Assembly: GCA_039920305.1 (NCBI GenBank)
Contig: JBDSEA010000015.1
Span: 1-26,479 of the forward strand
DNA: 26,479 nucleotides
Source: DASRAJ01 sp039920305
Lineage (GTDB): Bacteria; Bacteroidota; Bacteroidia; Chitinophagales; UBA10324
Reading direction: 5' to 3'
The notes under the pieces are model-generated. The model was not told the DNA's origin, made no database searches, and worked only from the letters and a program-made list of their open reading frames with translations. Shown in pieces: positions 17,596 through 25,257 of the stretch (position 1 is the stretch's first letter; each line of letters starts with the position of its first letter). A program made the translations under genes and the position numbers.

Positions 17596-18276
17596 TTAGA
17601 TTTCAAATTTATAGCCCACGCCCTTTACGGTTTTAATGGTGTCATCCCCGATTTTCTGCCGGATCTTACGAATGTGAACATCAATCGTGCGATCTCCAAC
17701 AATCACCTCATCACCCCATACTTTATTCAGTATCTCATTGCGTGGGAAAACTCTTCCGGGCTTTGAAGCAAGCAATGCAAGTAATTCAAATTCTTTTCTG
17801 GCAAGAAAAACCTCGTCAGTATCAACCTTCACCATGTGCTGCTCACGGTCTATGGTAATGTTACCGATTTGCATAACATCCGTTTCAACACCGGAGTTTT
17901 TCCTTCGGAGCAACGCTTTGATGCGGCTTACCAGTAATTTAGGCTTGATGGGTTTTGTTATGTAATCATCTGCACCAACATTAAATCCTTTCAATTCTGA
18001 TTCTTCATCGTTTCGGGCGGTAAGAAAAACAATCAGTGTATTTTTCAATTCCTTCTGATTGCGCAGATGCTCTGCTGTGGCATAACCATCCAGGTTAGGC
18101 ATCATCACATCCAGCACGATCAGGTCAGGTTTGTCATGTCGGGCAATGCGAATGGCTTCCAATCCATCCTTTGCGGTAGTGGTTCTGTAACCTTCCCGCT
18201 GAAGGTTATAAGCGATGAATTCGAGCACATCAATCTCGTCATCAACAATTAGTATTTTAGGATGATGATCTGCCAT
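17596..18276 (-). CDS. phoB: PhoB/PhoP-type response regulator (OmpR family)
   Basis: A two-domain transcription factor. The receiver domain has the acidic pair in ILIVDDE, phospho-acceptor Asp in LIVLDVMMPN, Thr in FLTARND and Lys in YITKPIKP. The C-terminal winged helix has FLARKEFELLALLASKPG, VFPRNEILNKVWG, DRTIDVHIRKIRQKIG and TVKGVGYKFEI. I place the start at the ATG at 18276 (MADHHPKIL), typical for the family. A second in-frame ATG at 18315, two bases after the phoU stop, would add 13 residues and cannot be excluded. Its place after pst and phoU and before a PhoR-like kinase points to control of the phosphate regulon. The TTAACA-like boxes at 22887-22903 and 22982-22998 are its probable sites. 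The name phoB is by context; phoP would be as fair. Confidence 0.9.
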   Translation of the reverse strand: MADHHPKILIVDDEIDVLEFIAYNLQREGYRTTTAKDGLEAIRIARHDKPDLIVLDVMMPNLDGYATAEHLRNQKELKNTLIVFLTARNDEESELKGFNVGADDYITKPIKPKLLVSRIKALLRRKNSGVETDVMQIGNITIDREQHMVKVDTDEVFLARKEFELLALLASKPGRVFPRNEILNKVWGDEVIVGDRTIDVHIRKIRQKIGDDTIKTVKGVGYKFEI

Positions 18277-18317
18277 AGGAGTCTTTGTTGTTGAAAAATT
18301 GGGTATGGTCTGCATGC

Positions 18318-18983
18318 TTATATTTTTTCTTTTTCGTGTTTGAGCACGTTTGCTTCGACATAGAAAATAATTTCTTCGGCGATGTTCTTATTCAGATCAC
18401 CAATACGCTCAAGCTTGCGAACCACTGAGGCAAGATTGAGCAGAGCGGGCACCTCATCAGTGTGCTCCTGAATATAGGAACCGATGATGCTGATGGAATT
18501 GTTATTCCATTGGTCAAGTACATCATCCTTCATAAAAATCTGGCGGGCCTCAGAAGTATCGGCAAGCTGAAATGCACTCATATTATTTTCAATCATTGCA
18601 TCAATCTCATTAACCATTCTATCCAATTCCAGATCTGCCAGCAACTTTGAGTTATAGGGCTTGTCGAGGTGCGCAGCATAAAATGCAATACCTTTTGCAT
18701 GGTCACCGATTCGCTCGAGATGGCTGTTTATTTTGAAAGCTGCAAATACAAGCCGTAAATCAATTGCCACCGGATTGAAAAGCGCCATGATGTTTTCGCA
18801 GTCACGATCAATCTTGAGTTCTTCCGCATTCACTCTCCGCTCCTGGAATAAAACTTCACGCGCGAGGTCGATTTTAGCGGATGTAAGCGAATCAACACTT
18901 TTTTTCAGCTGGTTACGAATTAGCGCTCCCATTTCGCCAATTTCATTCTTTAATCGTTCCAGTTCATTATCGAGGTGCGTCAT
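18318..18983 (-). CDS. phoU: Phosphate signalling and uptake regulator PhoU
   Basis: The 221-residue all-helical protein has the two tandem PhoU three-helix bundles (about 10-95 and 115-205) of the standard PhoU length. Motifs include LFQERRVNAEELKIDRDCEN and HLERIGDHAKGIA in the first bundle, and KLERIGDLNKNIAEEI in the second; the E-R-I-G-D repeats mark the metal-binding faces. PhoU dampens PstSCAB transport and the kinase PhoR when phosphate is plentiful. It follows pstB by 102 bases and precedes the response regulator by two bases (or 41, depending on start), so it is in the same transcription unit. The pstB-phoU gap has a short AT palindrome but no strong terminator. Confidence 0.95.
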   Translation of the reverse strand: MTHLDNELERLKNEIGEMGALIRNQLKKSVDSLTSAKIDLAREVLFQERRVNAEELKIDRDCENIMALFNPVAIDLRLVFAAFKINSHLERIGDHAKGIAFYAAHLDKPYNSKLLADLELDRMVNEIDAMIENNMSAFQLADTSEARQIFMKDDVLDQWNNNSISIIGSYIQEHTDEVPALLNLASVVRKLERIGDLNKNIAEEIIFYVEANVLKHEKEKI

Positions 18984-19085
18984 GTTTAGGTTATGATTGA
19001 TGTGTTTTAAATGATGAATTCCTGCTGTTTGATTTATTTAAATTCATGGCAGTAACAATCATCTGAATTATAATTCTGAAAATCC

Positions 19086-19838
19086 TCAGCCAAACCTGCC
19101 TGTGATATAGTTCTGTGTTCTTTCATTCCTTGGATTGGTAAAAATTTCCTTGGTATCATTGTATTCGATCAATTCACCGAGATAGAAGAAAGCAGTTTTG
19201 TCACTCACCCGGGAAGCCTGCTGCATGTTGTGGGTCACAATGATGATGGTGTACTTTTTTTTCAGCTCCCAGATCAGCTCTTCAATTTTTGCACTACTCA
19301 GAGGATCTAAGGCGGATGAGGGTTCATCCATTAAAATTACTGATGGCTCAACTGCCAGGGCCCTTGCGATACATAGCCGCTGCTGCTGACCCCCCGAAAT
19401 GGCAAGCGCTGATTTCTTCAAATCATCCTTCACTTCTTCCCATAATGCGGCATTACGAAGTGATTTTTCCACAGTTTCTTCAATAAATCTTTTGTTGGTA
19501 ATCCCGTTTACACGAAGTCCATAAGCCACGTTTTCAAATATGGTTTTTGGAAAAGGATTCGGTTTCTGGAATACCATCCCTACCCTCTTGCGAATTTCTT
19601 CCACCCTGATTTTTCCATTGTAAATATCCTTACCGTTTATAAGCACCTCACCTTCAACCCTCACCCCGGGGATCATATCATTCATCCGGTTAAACAAGCG
19701 CAGATAGGTAGATTTACCGCAACCTGACGGACCAATCATTGCGACAACCTTGTTTTCATCAATACCCATTGTAACACTTTTCAATGCACGGTTATCTCCG
19801 TAGTACAAATTCACCTCCCTGGTTTCAACCTTGTACAT
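19086..19838 (-). CDS. pstB: Phosphate ABC transporter ATP-binding protein
   Basis: This is the ATPase of the high-affinity PstSCAB phosphate importer, on the cytoplasmic face. The 250 residues are standard length. Walker A GPSGCGKST is at 36-44, the Q-loop at VFQKPNPFP (89-97), the ABC signature ISGGQQQRL at 147-155, Walker B ILMDEPSSALD at 168-178 and the switch His in VTHNMQQA. The PstB hallmark KPNPFPKTI is present. It starts two bases after the pstA stop, so translation is probably coupled. PstB is also thought to relay transport state through PhoU to PhoR. Confidence 0.97.
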   Translation of the reverse strand: MYKVETREVNLYYGDNRALKSVTMGIDENKVVAMIGPSGCGKSTYLRLFNRMNDMIPGVRVEGEVLINGKDIYNGKIRVEEIRKRVGMVFQKPNPFPKTIFENVAYGLRVNGITNKRFIEETVEKSLRNAALWEEVKDDLKKSALAISGGQQQRLCIARALAVEPSVILMDEPSSALDPLSSAKIEELIWELKKKYTIIIVTHNMQQASRVSDKTAFFYLGELIEYNDTKEIFTNPRNERTQNYITGRFG

Positions 19839-19840
19839 GA

Positions 19841-20698
19841 TTATCGGGAAAAACGGTTTCGTAAAATGATGGCAAGTGAATTAAGCAACAGCGTAAAAAC
19901 CAGCAATACAATAATTCCTGCTGCCGCATTTTCATGAAACTCTGTCTGTGGCCTTGAAACCCAGTTGAAGATCTGAATCGGCAGTATGGTGAACGGGGAC
20001 TCAAGCTTATTGGGAAGAAAAGTAACGTAAGTAAGTGCACCGATGGTTATCAGAGGTGCAGTTTCACCAATGGCGCGGGAAACAGCCAGAATAATACCGG
20101 TAAGAATGGATGGGAATGAAATGGGAAGAATGTGATGCCATATTGTTTGCCATTTTGTGGCACCTACTGCAAATGAAGCTTCCCGAAGCCCGTTAGGTAC
20201 TGACCGGATCGCCTCCCGGGTAGATATAATGATGACAGGCATGATGAGAAGGCTCATCGTTAGCGAACCTGCGATCAGGCTTCGGTCAAGGGAAAGAAAG
20301 CGAACAAATAATCCCAAACCCAGCAAGCCATATACAATCGATGGCACTCCGGCAAGGTTGGCGATGTTGATCTCAATTAATCTTGCAAGCCAGTTTCTGG
20401 TACCGTATTCTTCAAGATAAATGGCGGCGCCAATGCCAACCGGAACGGCCATAAGCGCGGTGAGCAGCACCATGTATAATGTTCCAACCAATCCAGGGAT
20501 AATCCCTGCCTTCTCAGCATGCCGGGAAGGATAACTAGTGATAAATTGCCAGTTTACCCGGCCTATTCCATCCTGGAGAACATTTACGAGCAACAGTACC
20601 AATACGCTCACGGCAAAAAGGAGTCCGATTATGGCCACCGAACGGAACAGAATGTTTTTGACCCGTTGCTTTGCTGCGTGAAGTTCACGGTGGTTCAT
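19841..20698 (-). CDS. pstA: Phosphate ABC transporter permease PstA
   Basis: One of two membrane subunits of the Pst importer. The 285 residues contain about six hydrophobic helices. The first lies near 20-40 (SVAIIGLLFAVSVLVLLLV) and the last near 258-280 (GIIVLLVFTLLLNSLAIIL). The cytoplasmic EAA-type loop that docks on PstB is visible as EAIRSVPNGLREASFAVGAT near residue 165, followed by the SRAIGETAPLI motif of phosphate permeases. It lies between pstC (50-base gap) and pstB (2-base gap). Confidence 0.95.
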   Translation of the reverse strand: MNHRELHAAKQRVKNILFRSVAIIGLLFAVSVLVLLLVNVLQDGIGRVNWQFITSYPSRHAEKAGIIPGLVGTLYMVLLTALMAVPVGIGAAIYLEEYGTRNWLARLIEINIANLAGVPSIVYGLLGLGLFVRFLSLDRSLIAGSLTMSLLIMPVIIISTREAIRSVPNGLREASFAVGATKWQTIWHHILPISFPSILTGIILAVSRAIGETAPLITIGALTYVTFLPNKLESPFTILPIQIFNWVSRPQTEFHENAAAGIIVLLVFTLLLNSLAIILRNRFSR

Positions 20699-20748
20699 TT
20701 GTGAAGATTAGCCTGGATTTTTTTTGTTTTTAGTCATATCCTTTGTCC

Positions 20749-21714
20749 CTAATCTCCGCCTACGGCTAAAAATCTTTTTCTGATTCTGAAGCTGATGATG
20801 TTTAATACGAAGGTGAACAAAAATAAAGTGATGGCAACCGCAAAAATGGTATTGTAAGACAGGGTACCATAAGGAGTATCGCCCTGGCTTACCCCAACAA
20901 TGTATGCTGTCATGGTGCTGACAGGATTCAGCGGATTCAAGGTGAGATTAGGAAGCTGTCCGGCAGCAATTGCCACAATCATGGTTTCCCCAATGGCCCT
21001 TGAAAAAGCAAGAATTACTGAAGCTATAATTCCTGAAAATGCGGAAGGAAAAACTACAGATAAGGAAACCTGGAGTTTGGTAGCCCCAACTGCGTACCCA
21101 CCTTCGCGCAAACCCTGGGGTACTGCCCGAAGTGCATCTTCACTTAAAGAGGTTACCAGCGGAAGTATCATAATTCCCATTACGATACCGGGCGAAAGAG
21201 CATTAAATCCAGACATTTCAGGAAAAACTTTTTGAAGTAACGGAGTAACTGTGACCAGGGCAAAATAACCGTACACGATCGTGGGAATTCCGGCAAGAAC
21301 TTCCAAAAATGGCTTTATGGTTTTTCTTACAGCGGAATGGGCATATTCGCTTAAATAGATCGCGATGATGAGTCCCAGCGGAACGCTTACCATTAACGCA
21401 ATAATTGAAGTTAGCAAGGTTCCTGAGAGCAGCGGAAGAATCCCGAAATGCTTATCAGCAAACAGGGGTGTCCATTGTGTATCCGTTAAAAAATCCCAGA
21501 TAGAAACTACTTTGAAAAAATCAAAGGTTTGAACAGATAGTACTATGATAATACCCAGAGTAGTAAAAACTGAAACCAGGGCACATGCAAGCAGCACCCC
21601 ATGTACAATCCGCTCACGACCGTAAACATAACGGCTGCGGCTCATGAGCGCAAACCTTCTTTCCGGCCGCACTTCATTGTCAAATAATGAGGAATTCGTG
21701 GTAGAAATACTCAT
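20749..21714 (-). CDS. pstC: Phosphate ABC transporter permease PstC
   Basis: The second membrane subunit of the Pst importer, 321 residues from the ATG at 21714 (MSISTTNSS). An in-frame TTG at 21753 would add 13 residues, but the ATG is preferred because it is canonical and preceded by an A-rich stretch. The N-terminal 45 residues are cytoplasmic and charged. About six transmembrane helices follow, with DALRAVPQGLREGGYAVGAT as the EAA loop and SRAIGETMIVAIAAG as the permease motif; both are paralogous to those of PstA. The gap to pstS is 59 bases and to pstA 50, all on one strand. Confidence 0.94.
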   Translation of the reverse strand: MSISTTNSSLFDNEVRPERRFALMSRSRYVYGRERIVHGVLLACALVSVFTTLGIIIVLSVQTFDFFKVVSIWDFLTDTQWTPLFADKHFGILPLLSGTLLTSIIALMVSVPLGLIIAIYLSEYAHSAVRKTIKPFLEVLAGIPTIVYGYFALVTVTPLLQKVFPEMSGFNALSPGIVMGIMILPLVTSLSEDALRAVPQGLREGGYAVGATKLQVSLSVVFPSAFSGIIASVILAFSRAIGETMIVAIAAGQLPNLTLNPLNPVSTMTAYIVGVSQGDTPYGTLSYNTIFAVAITLFLFTFVLNIISFRIRKRFLAVGGD

Positions 21715-21773
21715 TTCTTTTTTGCTAGGGTATGGGGTTAGATGAAATGGCAATTTTCATTACTCAGACTATC

Positions 21774-22796
21774 CTATTGCGCTGCAGGTGTTCCTTTCAG
21801 CAGTTGATCCAGGGTTGTTCCTACTTCCTTACCATCTACGTATAAAGAACCTGTTGTTTCTTTTTGCAGGCGATCAGTTACAATTGCATACAGATCAGGC
21901 TGTAAGGGAATATATCCAACCTCAGCACAAAGCTTGGGAGCGTTTTCAAGATAGAAATTAAGAAAATCTTTTACATCTTTTTTTGCTTCAGCTTGAGTAT
22001 TTGCATATAGAAGCAGCACTCGTGACAGGGGTGAATAGGTGCCGTTTTGAACGGTTTCCAAAGTAGGTACAATGGCACCTGCTCCATTTGCATCATTAGC
22101 GTCATCAATAGGAACAATCTTTAGCTTATCTTTATTTTGCTCGTAATAGGCCAGGCCAAAATAACCCAGCGCGCCATCATCTGATGAAACTCCTTGCACC
22201 AGTACATTATCATCTTCAGAAGCTGTGTAATCGCCACGACTATCGCCCTTTTTTCCGTTAACTGCCTCACAGAAATAATCGAAAGTTCCGCTGTCAGTTC
22301 CGGGACCAAACAATTTGATTGATTTTTTTGGAAATCCTGCTCTTACCTGATCCCAAGTAGTGATCTTGCCCTGTGATGCTGCAGACCAGATTGTTTTCAG
22401 TTCGGCGATTGAAAGTTTATCAACCCAGTTATTTTTTGGATTTACAACCACAGCAAGTCCATCATAAGCAATGGGTAATTCAATGAATTTGATGTTATTG
22501 ACTACACATGCATCTGCTTCCTCTTTTTTCATGGGCCTGGAAGCATTACAAATATCAATTTCACCGGAAGTAAACTTCTTCATACCCCCTCCGGTACCGG
22601 AAATGCCAATGGTAATCTGCATGTTCGGATTTATGGCCTTATAATCCTCGGATACTGCCTCGGTAATGGGGTAAACTGTTGAAGACCCATCAACCTTAAC
22701 AACCACTTGCTTACCATTCTGTTCATCGGTTTGATCAGAGGAATTACAAGCTGCAAATAGGGAAATCGCAAATGCGAATACTAGAAAAATTTTCAT
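21774..22796 (-). CDS. pstS: Phosphate-binding lipoprotein of the Pst transporter
   Basis: The 340-residue protein starts with a lipoprotein signal (MKIFLVFAFAISLFAAC, acylated Cys17) and binds phosphate for PstCAB. Ligand loops typical of PstS/SphX proteins are visible: VDGSSTVYP near 36-44, GISGTGGGMKKF near 64-75, NASRPM, and GPGTDSGTFDYF near 165-176. It is the first gene of the pst-pho unit. The 239-base region to the divergent DUF47 gene holds a TAnnTTTG candidate and two Pho-box-like elements, suggesting induction by phosphate starvation. Confidence 0.96.
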   Translation of the reverse strand: MKIFLVFAFAISLFAACNSSDQTDEQNGKQVVVKVDGSSTVYPITEAVSEDYKAINPNMQITIGISGTGGGMKKFTSGEIDICNASRPMKKEEADACVVNNIKFIELPIAYDGLAVVVNPKNNWVDKLSIAELKTIWSAASQGKITTWDQVRAGFPKKSIKLFGPGTDSGTFDYFCEAVNGKKGDSRGDYTASEDDNVLVQGVSSDDGALGYFGLAYYEQNKDKLKIVPIDDANDANGAGAIVPTLETVQNGTYSPLSRVLLLYANTQAEAKKDVKDFLNFYLENAPKLCAEVGYIPLQPDLYAIVTDRLQKETTGSLYVDGKEVGTTLDQLLKGTPAAQ

Positions 22797-22815
22797 GTGC
22801 TTGATTTTATGAATG

Positions 22816-22823
22816 CAAAGCTA
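22816..22823 (-). promoter_or_regulatory. Candidate -7 element of pstS (TAGCTTTG)
   Basis: On the minus strand TAGCTTTG fits TAnnTTTG and ends 19 bases before the pstS ATG. A TTTG at 22841-22838 lies upstream but the spacer is only 14 bases, shorter than usual, which might suit an activator-dependent promoter. A further start farther upstream near box A is also possible. Confidence 0.45.
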
Positions 22824-22886
22824 TTGATTGCGCTCCTCAAACTAAGATATCCTGTGTTACCAAAAAATCATTTTCAACACATATCC

Positions 22887-22903
22887 TTAACATTAAGTTA
22901 ATA
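22887..22903. promoter_or_regulatory. Pho-box-like element A (pstS side)
   Basis: TTAACA, five bases (TTAAG), then TTAATA on the plus strand: two hexamers with an 11-base period, the arrangement known for the Bacillus PhoP box (TTAACA-like repeats spaced about 5). The 14 bases TAACATTAAGTTAA (22888-22901) match element B, read on the other strand, at 13 positions. It lies 91 bases upstream of the pstS start. Binding by the local response regulator is inferred. Confidence 0.55.
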
Positions 22904-22981
22904 TTTGAAATTTGATAATTATTACCAATTATTATAATCAAGGGCTTTTTTGGAAGTATTTAGTTCTAAGATTACCAGATA

Positions 22982-22998
22982 CTTTAAGTTAATGTTAC
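22982..22998. promoter_or_regulatory. Pho-box-like element B (DUF47-pit side)
   Basis: On the minus strand it reads GTAACA, TTAAC, TTAAAG, again two hexamers with a 5-base spacer, inverted relative to element A. Its edge is 8 bases from the -7-like TATATTTA at 23007, so it covers the position of a -33 element, the usual place of an activator box in Pho promoters. It lies 37 bases before the DUF47 start. Confidence 0.55.
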
Positions 22999-23006
22999 CC
23001 AACTCC

Positions 23007-23014
23007 TATATTTA
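23007..23014 (+). promoter_or_regulatory. Candidate -7 element of the DUF47-pit unit (TATATTTA)
   Basis: TATATTTA differs from TAnnTTTG only at the last base and ends 21 bases before the ATG at 23036. No TTG -33 is present at the usual distance; Pho-box-like element B occupies that place, as in activator-dependent promoters. Confidence 0.4.
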
Positions 23015-23035
23015 CAGCAATAAAAAAATGATGTT

Positions 23036-23683
23036 ATGACGATTAACAGAGTGATTAGTTATCTGCTTCCACGCGATAAAAGTTTTTTTCCCCTGTTTGA
23101 AAAGGCGTCGGAGAATCTAAGAGCTGTATCTGACAACCTTTATTTAGCTGTAACATCGGCTGCACCTGAACAACGAATGGAATATACCCGAACGATTGAA
23201 AAACTTGAGCACGTGGGGGATGAACTGGCACATGAAATTTTTAATGAGCTCGGGAAAAATTTTATTACACCCTTTGACAGGGAAGATATCCACAGACTGA
23301 TATCGGGCATTGATGATGTTATTGATTACATGCATGGCGCATCAAAGCGTATGGAGCTTTACAAAATAAAAGAATATACTCCTGCTATTATAAAACTGTG
23401 TGAATTGATTCAAACTGCCTGTCATGAATTGCATAAAGCGATCATGGAGCTGCGTAATCTTCGTGATTTGCGTAAAATCACTGATGCGTGCGTACGAATC
23501 AATAGCATTGAAAATCATGCAGATGATATCTTCGACAATGCGGTTGCCAGGTTATTTGATGAAGAAAAGAATGCGGTTGATATCATCAAGATGAAGGAGA
23601 TTCTTCAGGCGCTTGAAACCGCAACGGATAAAGCAGAAGACTGTGCTAATGTTCTGGAATCAATTATTGTAAAGGTAGGGTGA
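23036..23683 (+). CDS. DUF47 (PhoU-like) protein, probable Pit accessory factor
   Basis: The 215-residue all-helical protein belongs to the DUF47/TIGR00153 family, distant relatives of PhoU that are commonly encoded next to PiT phosphate permeases. Visible features are FFPLFEKASENL near 17-28, IEKLEHVGDELAHEIFNELG near 54-73, TPFDREDIHRLISGIDDVIDY near 78-98, and a second, similar half with RINSIENHADDIFDNAV and ETATDKAEDCANVLE near the C-terminus. No signal or membrane segment is seen, so it is cytoplasmic. It is thought to modulate Pit transport; direct evidence in this phylum is limited. It starts at the third of three closely spaced ATGs; the first two form a tiny frame ATG ATG TTA TGA that overlaps this start. 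The pit gene follows after 141 bases. Confidence 0.92.
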   Translation: MTINRVISYLLPRDKSFFPLFEKASENLRAVSDNLYLAVTSAAPEQRMEYTRTIEKLEHVGDELAHEIFNELGKNFITPFDREDIHRLISGIDDVIDYMHGASKRMELYKIKEYTPAIIKLCELIQTACHELHKAIMELRNLRDLRKITDACVRINSIENHADDIFDNAVARLFDEEKNAVDIIKMKEILQALETATDKAEDCANVLESIIVKVG

Positions 23684-23700
23684 AAAGAAATACAGATTAA

Positions 23701-23719
23701 TCTCAGCAGCCTGCTGAGA
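23701..23719 (+). other. Stem-loop between the DUF47 gene and pit
   Basis: TCTCAGCA (23701-23708), loop GCC, and TGCTGAGA (23712-23719) form a perfect 8-base stem, 17 bases after the DUF47 stop. No T run follows, so it is not a standard terminator. It could stabilise or process the mRNA between the two cistrons. The structure is seen; the role is inferred. Confidence 0.5.
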
Positions 23720-23824
23720 ATCATAAGCAGTCAGGAAAGTAATCAGCATGATTATATACGTTGATCAGAACATGTCTCTCTTTTCAGGTTTCATCATTCA
23801 ATCTTCAACATTTACTGCACCATA

Positions 23825-24811
23825 ATGCTAACGCTTCTAGTAATTGTAATTTCCCTGGCTCTTATTTTTGATGTCATCAATGGTTTTCATGACGCAGCAA
23901 ATTCGATTGCTACCATTGTTTCTACCAAAGTTTTATCACCGGGGCTTGCAGTGGTGTGGGCAGCATTTTTCAACTTCATTGCCTTTCTGGTTTTCGGCTT
24001 ACACGTTGCAAATACCATTGGTAAAGGCATTGTAAATCCGGATGTTGTAACACTGCAGGTTATTTTAAGCGGTGTGCTTGCGGCAATTATCTGGAATCTT
24101 TTAACATGGTATGCAGGAATTCCATCTAGTTCTTCCCATGCTCTTGTAGGAGGTTTTGCAGGAGCAGCCATTGCCAAAGCCGGAATAAGTGCTGTTTTTA
24201 CTGGCGAGCTGCTGCGTATCATTAGCTTTATTTTCCTTGCACCGGTTATCGGCTTAATCGCTTCGTTTATACTAACAGTTACCCTTTCCTACATATGTCA
24301 AAATTCTGTACCCCATAAGGTTGATAACATATTCCGAAGACTTCAGTTAGCATCCGCCGCTGCCTATAGTCTTGGTCATGGAACCAATGATGCGCAAAAA
24401 TCAATGGGAATCATTTTCGCAGCACTCATTGCAAGCGGGCATCTTACAAAAATCGATACCATTCCCTTCTGGGTTGTTATATCCTGCCAGGCAGCCATGG
24501 CAATAGGAACGCTTATGGGCGGGTGGCGTATCGTTAAAACAATGGGTGAACGCATCACCCATCTACGTCCTTTCGAGGGTTTCGCCGCCGAAACTGCCGG
24601 GGCTATTACACTTTTTACCACATCAGCCTTCGGTATACCCGTGAGTACCACTCACACGATTACCGGTTCCATTATCGGTGTAGGATTAAAACGCAGGGTA
24701 TCTGCTGTGCGCTGGGGTGTAACCAGAAATTTATTATGGGCATGGGTTATTACCATCCCGATTTCTATGTTAATGGCAGTAGGAATTTTTTATATCACCC
24801 GGCTTTTCTGA
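23825..24811 (+). CDS. pit: Low-affinity inorganic phosphate transporter, PiT family
   Basis: A cation-coupled phosphate permease of the inner membrane. The 328 residues are about two thirds of E. coli PitA (499) but match the short forms paired with DUF47 proteins. The duplicated PiT signature is present: GFHDAANSIATIVSTK at 20-35 in the first half, and GHGTNDAQKSMGII from about 185 in the second half, each followed by a Thr/Ser-rich loop (GIPSSSSHALVGG and FGIPVSTTHTITGS). About ten hydrophobic helices are visible. It is downstream of the DUF47 gene and divergent from pstS, so this locus encodes both the high- and the low-affinity phosphate uptake systems. It converges with the Rieske gene; a 5-base stem overlaps its stop codon but is too weak to call a terminator. 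Confidence 0.94.
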   Translation: MLTLLVIVISLALIFDVINGFHDAANSIATIVSTKVLSPGLAVVWAAFFNFIAFLVFGLHVANTIGKGIVNPDVVTLQVILSGVLAAIIWNLLTWYAGIPSSSSHALVGGFAGAAIAKAGISAVFTGELLRIISFIFLAPVIGLIASFILTVTLSYICQNSVPHKVDNIFRRLQLASAAAYSLGHGTNDAQKSMGIIFAALIASGHLTKIDTIPFWVVISCQAAMAIGTLMGGWRIVKTMGERITHLRPFEGFAAETAGAITLFTTSAFGIPVSTTHTITGSIIGVGLKRRVSAVRWGVTRNLLWAWVITIPISMLMAVGIFYITRLF

Positions 24812-24849
24812 AAGCTTATCTACTTTCCAGCAATGTTATTTGAAGTGGA

Positions 24850-25257
24850 TTACGGTGTAAAAACATGAATTAAGGTCCCGCTGACAACCTCGGTAACATA
24901 TTGATAAAGCGGTGCGATCGCCGGTCCCATCGTTACCTGTCCGTTTATATCATACTGGCTTCCGTGACAAGGGCATATGAGCTCATTAAAGGCAACCTGA
25001 TAAGTTACATCACATCCCTGATGCGTGCAGTACTGTGACAGGGCATAATAGTTAAGATCAATTCCCTTGAAAATTATTAAGCCGTTTACATAGACGTAAC
25101 CTCCGGTATTAAGCAGGCTGAAATATAAGGGATCGGTTGTGTCAATATAAAAATCTATTCGTGGTTGCTGATCAGCTTTTGAACAACCGAGCTGATTTAA
25201 TGCAACTACACCAAGTGTACCGATGCCCAAGAGCCGGATAAATTCTTTTCTGTCCAT
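24850..25257 (-). CDS. Rieske [2Fe-2S] lipoprotein
   Basis: A single-domain Rieske iron-sulfur protein. The first motif YCTHQGC and the second ICPCHGSQYD give the cluster ligands Cys-x-His and Cys-x-x-His, plus the extra cysteine in each motif that forms the disulfide of high-potential, bc1-type Rieske proteins. I place the start at the ATG at 25257 (MDRKEFIRLL), giving 135 residues; an in-frame TTG at 25332 would add 25 residues with no signal-like character. From the ATG the N-terminus has a hydrophobic segment ending LNQLGC, a lipobox with Cys25 as anchor; DRKEF is not a twin-arginine motif. No cytochrome b, cytochrome c1 or other respiratory gene is next to it, so the partner is unknown. 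It may be a free electron carrier or part of an oxidoreductase encoded elsewhere. Confidence 0.88.
   Translation of the reverse strand: MDRKEFIRLLGIGTLGVVALNQLGCSKADQQPRIDFYIDTTDPLYFSLLNTGGYVYVNGLIIFKGIDLNYYALSQYCTHQGCDVTYQVAFNELICPCHGSQYDINGQVTMGPAIAPLYQYVTEVVSGTLIHVFTP

Noticed and set aside
22917..22934. AATTATTA repeated with a 10-base period midway between the two Pho-box-like elements.
   Set aside because: It is short and made only of A and T in an AT-rich spacer, so chance is the simplest explanation; it may at most contribute to DNA curvature.
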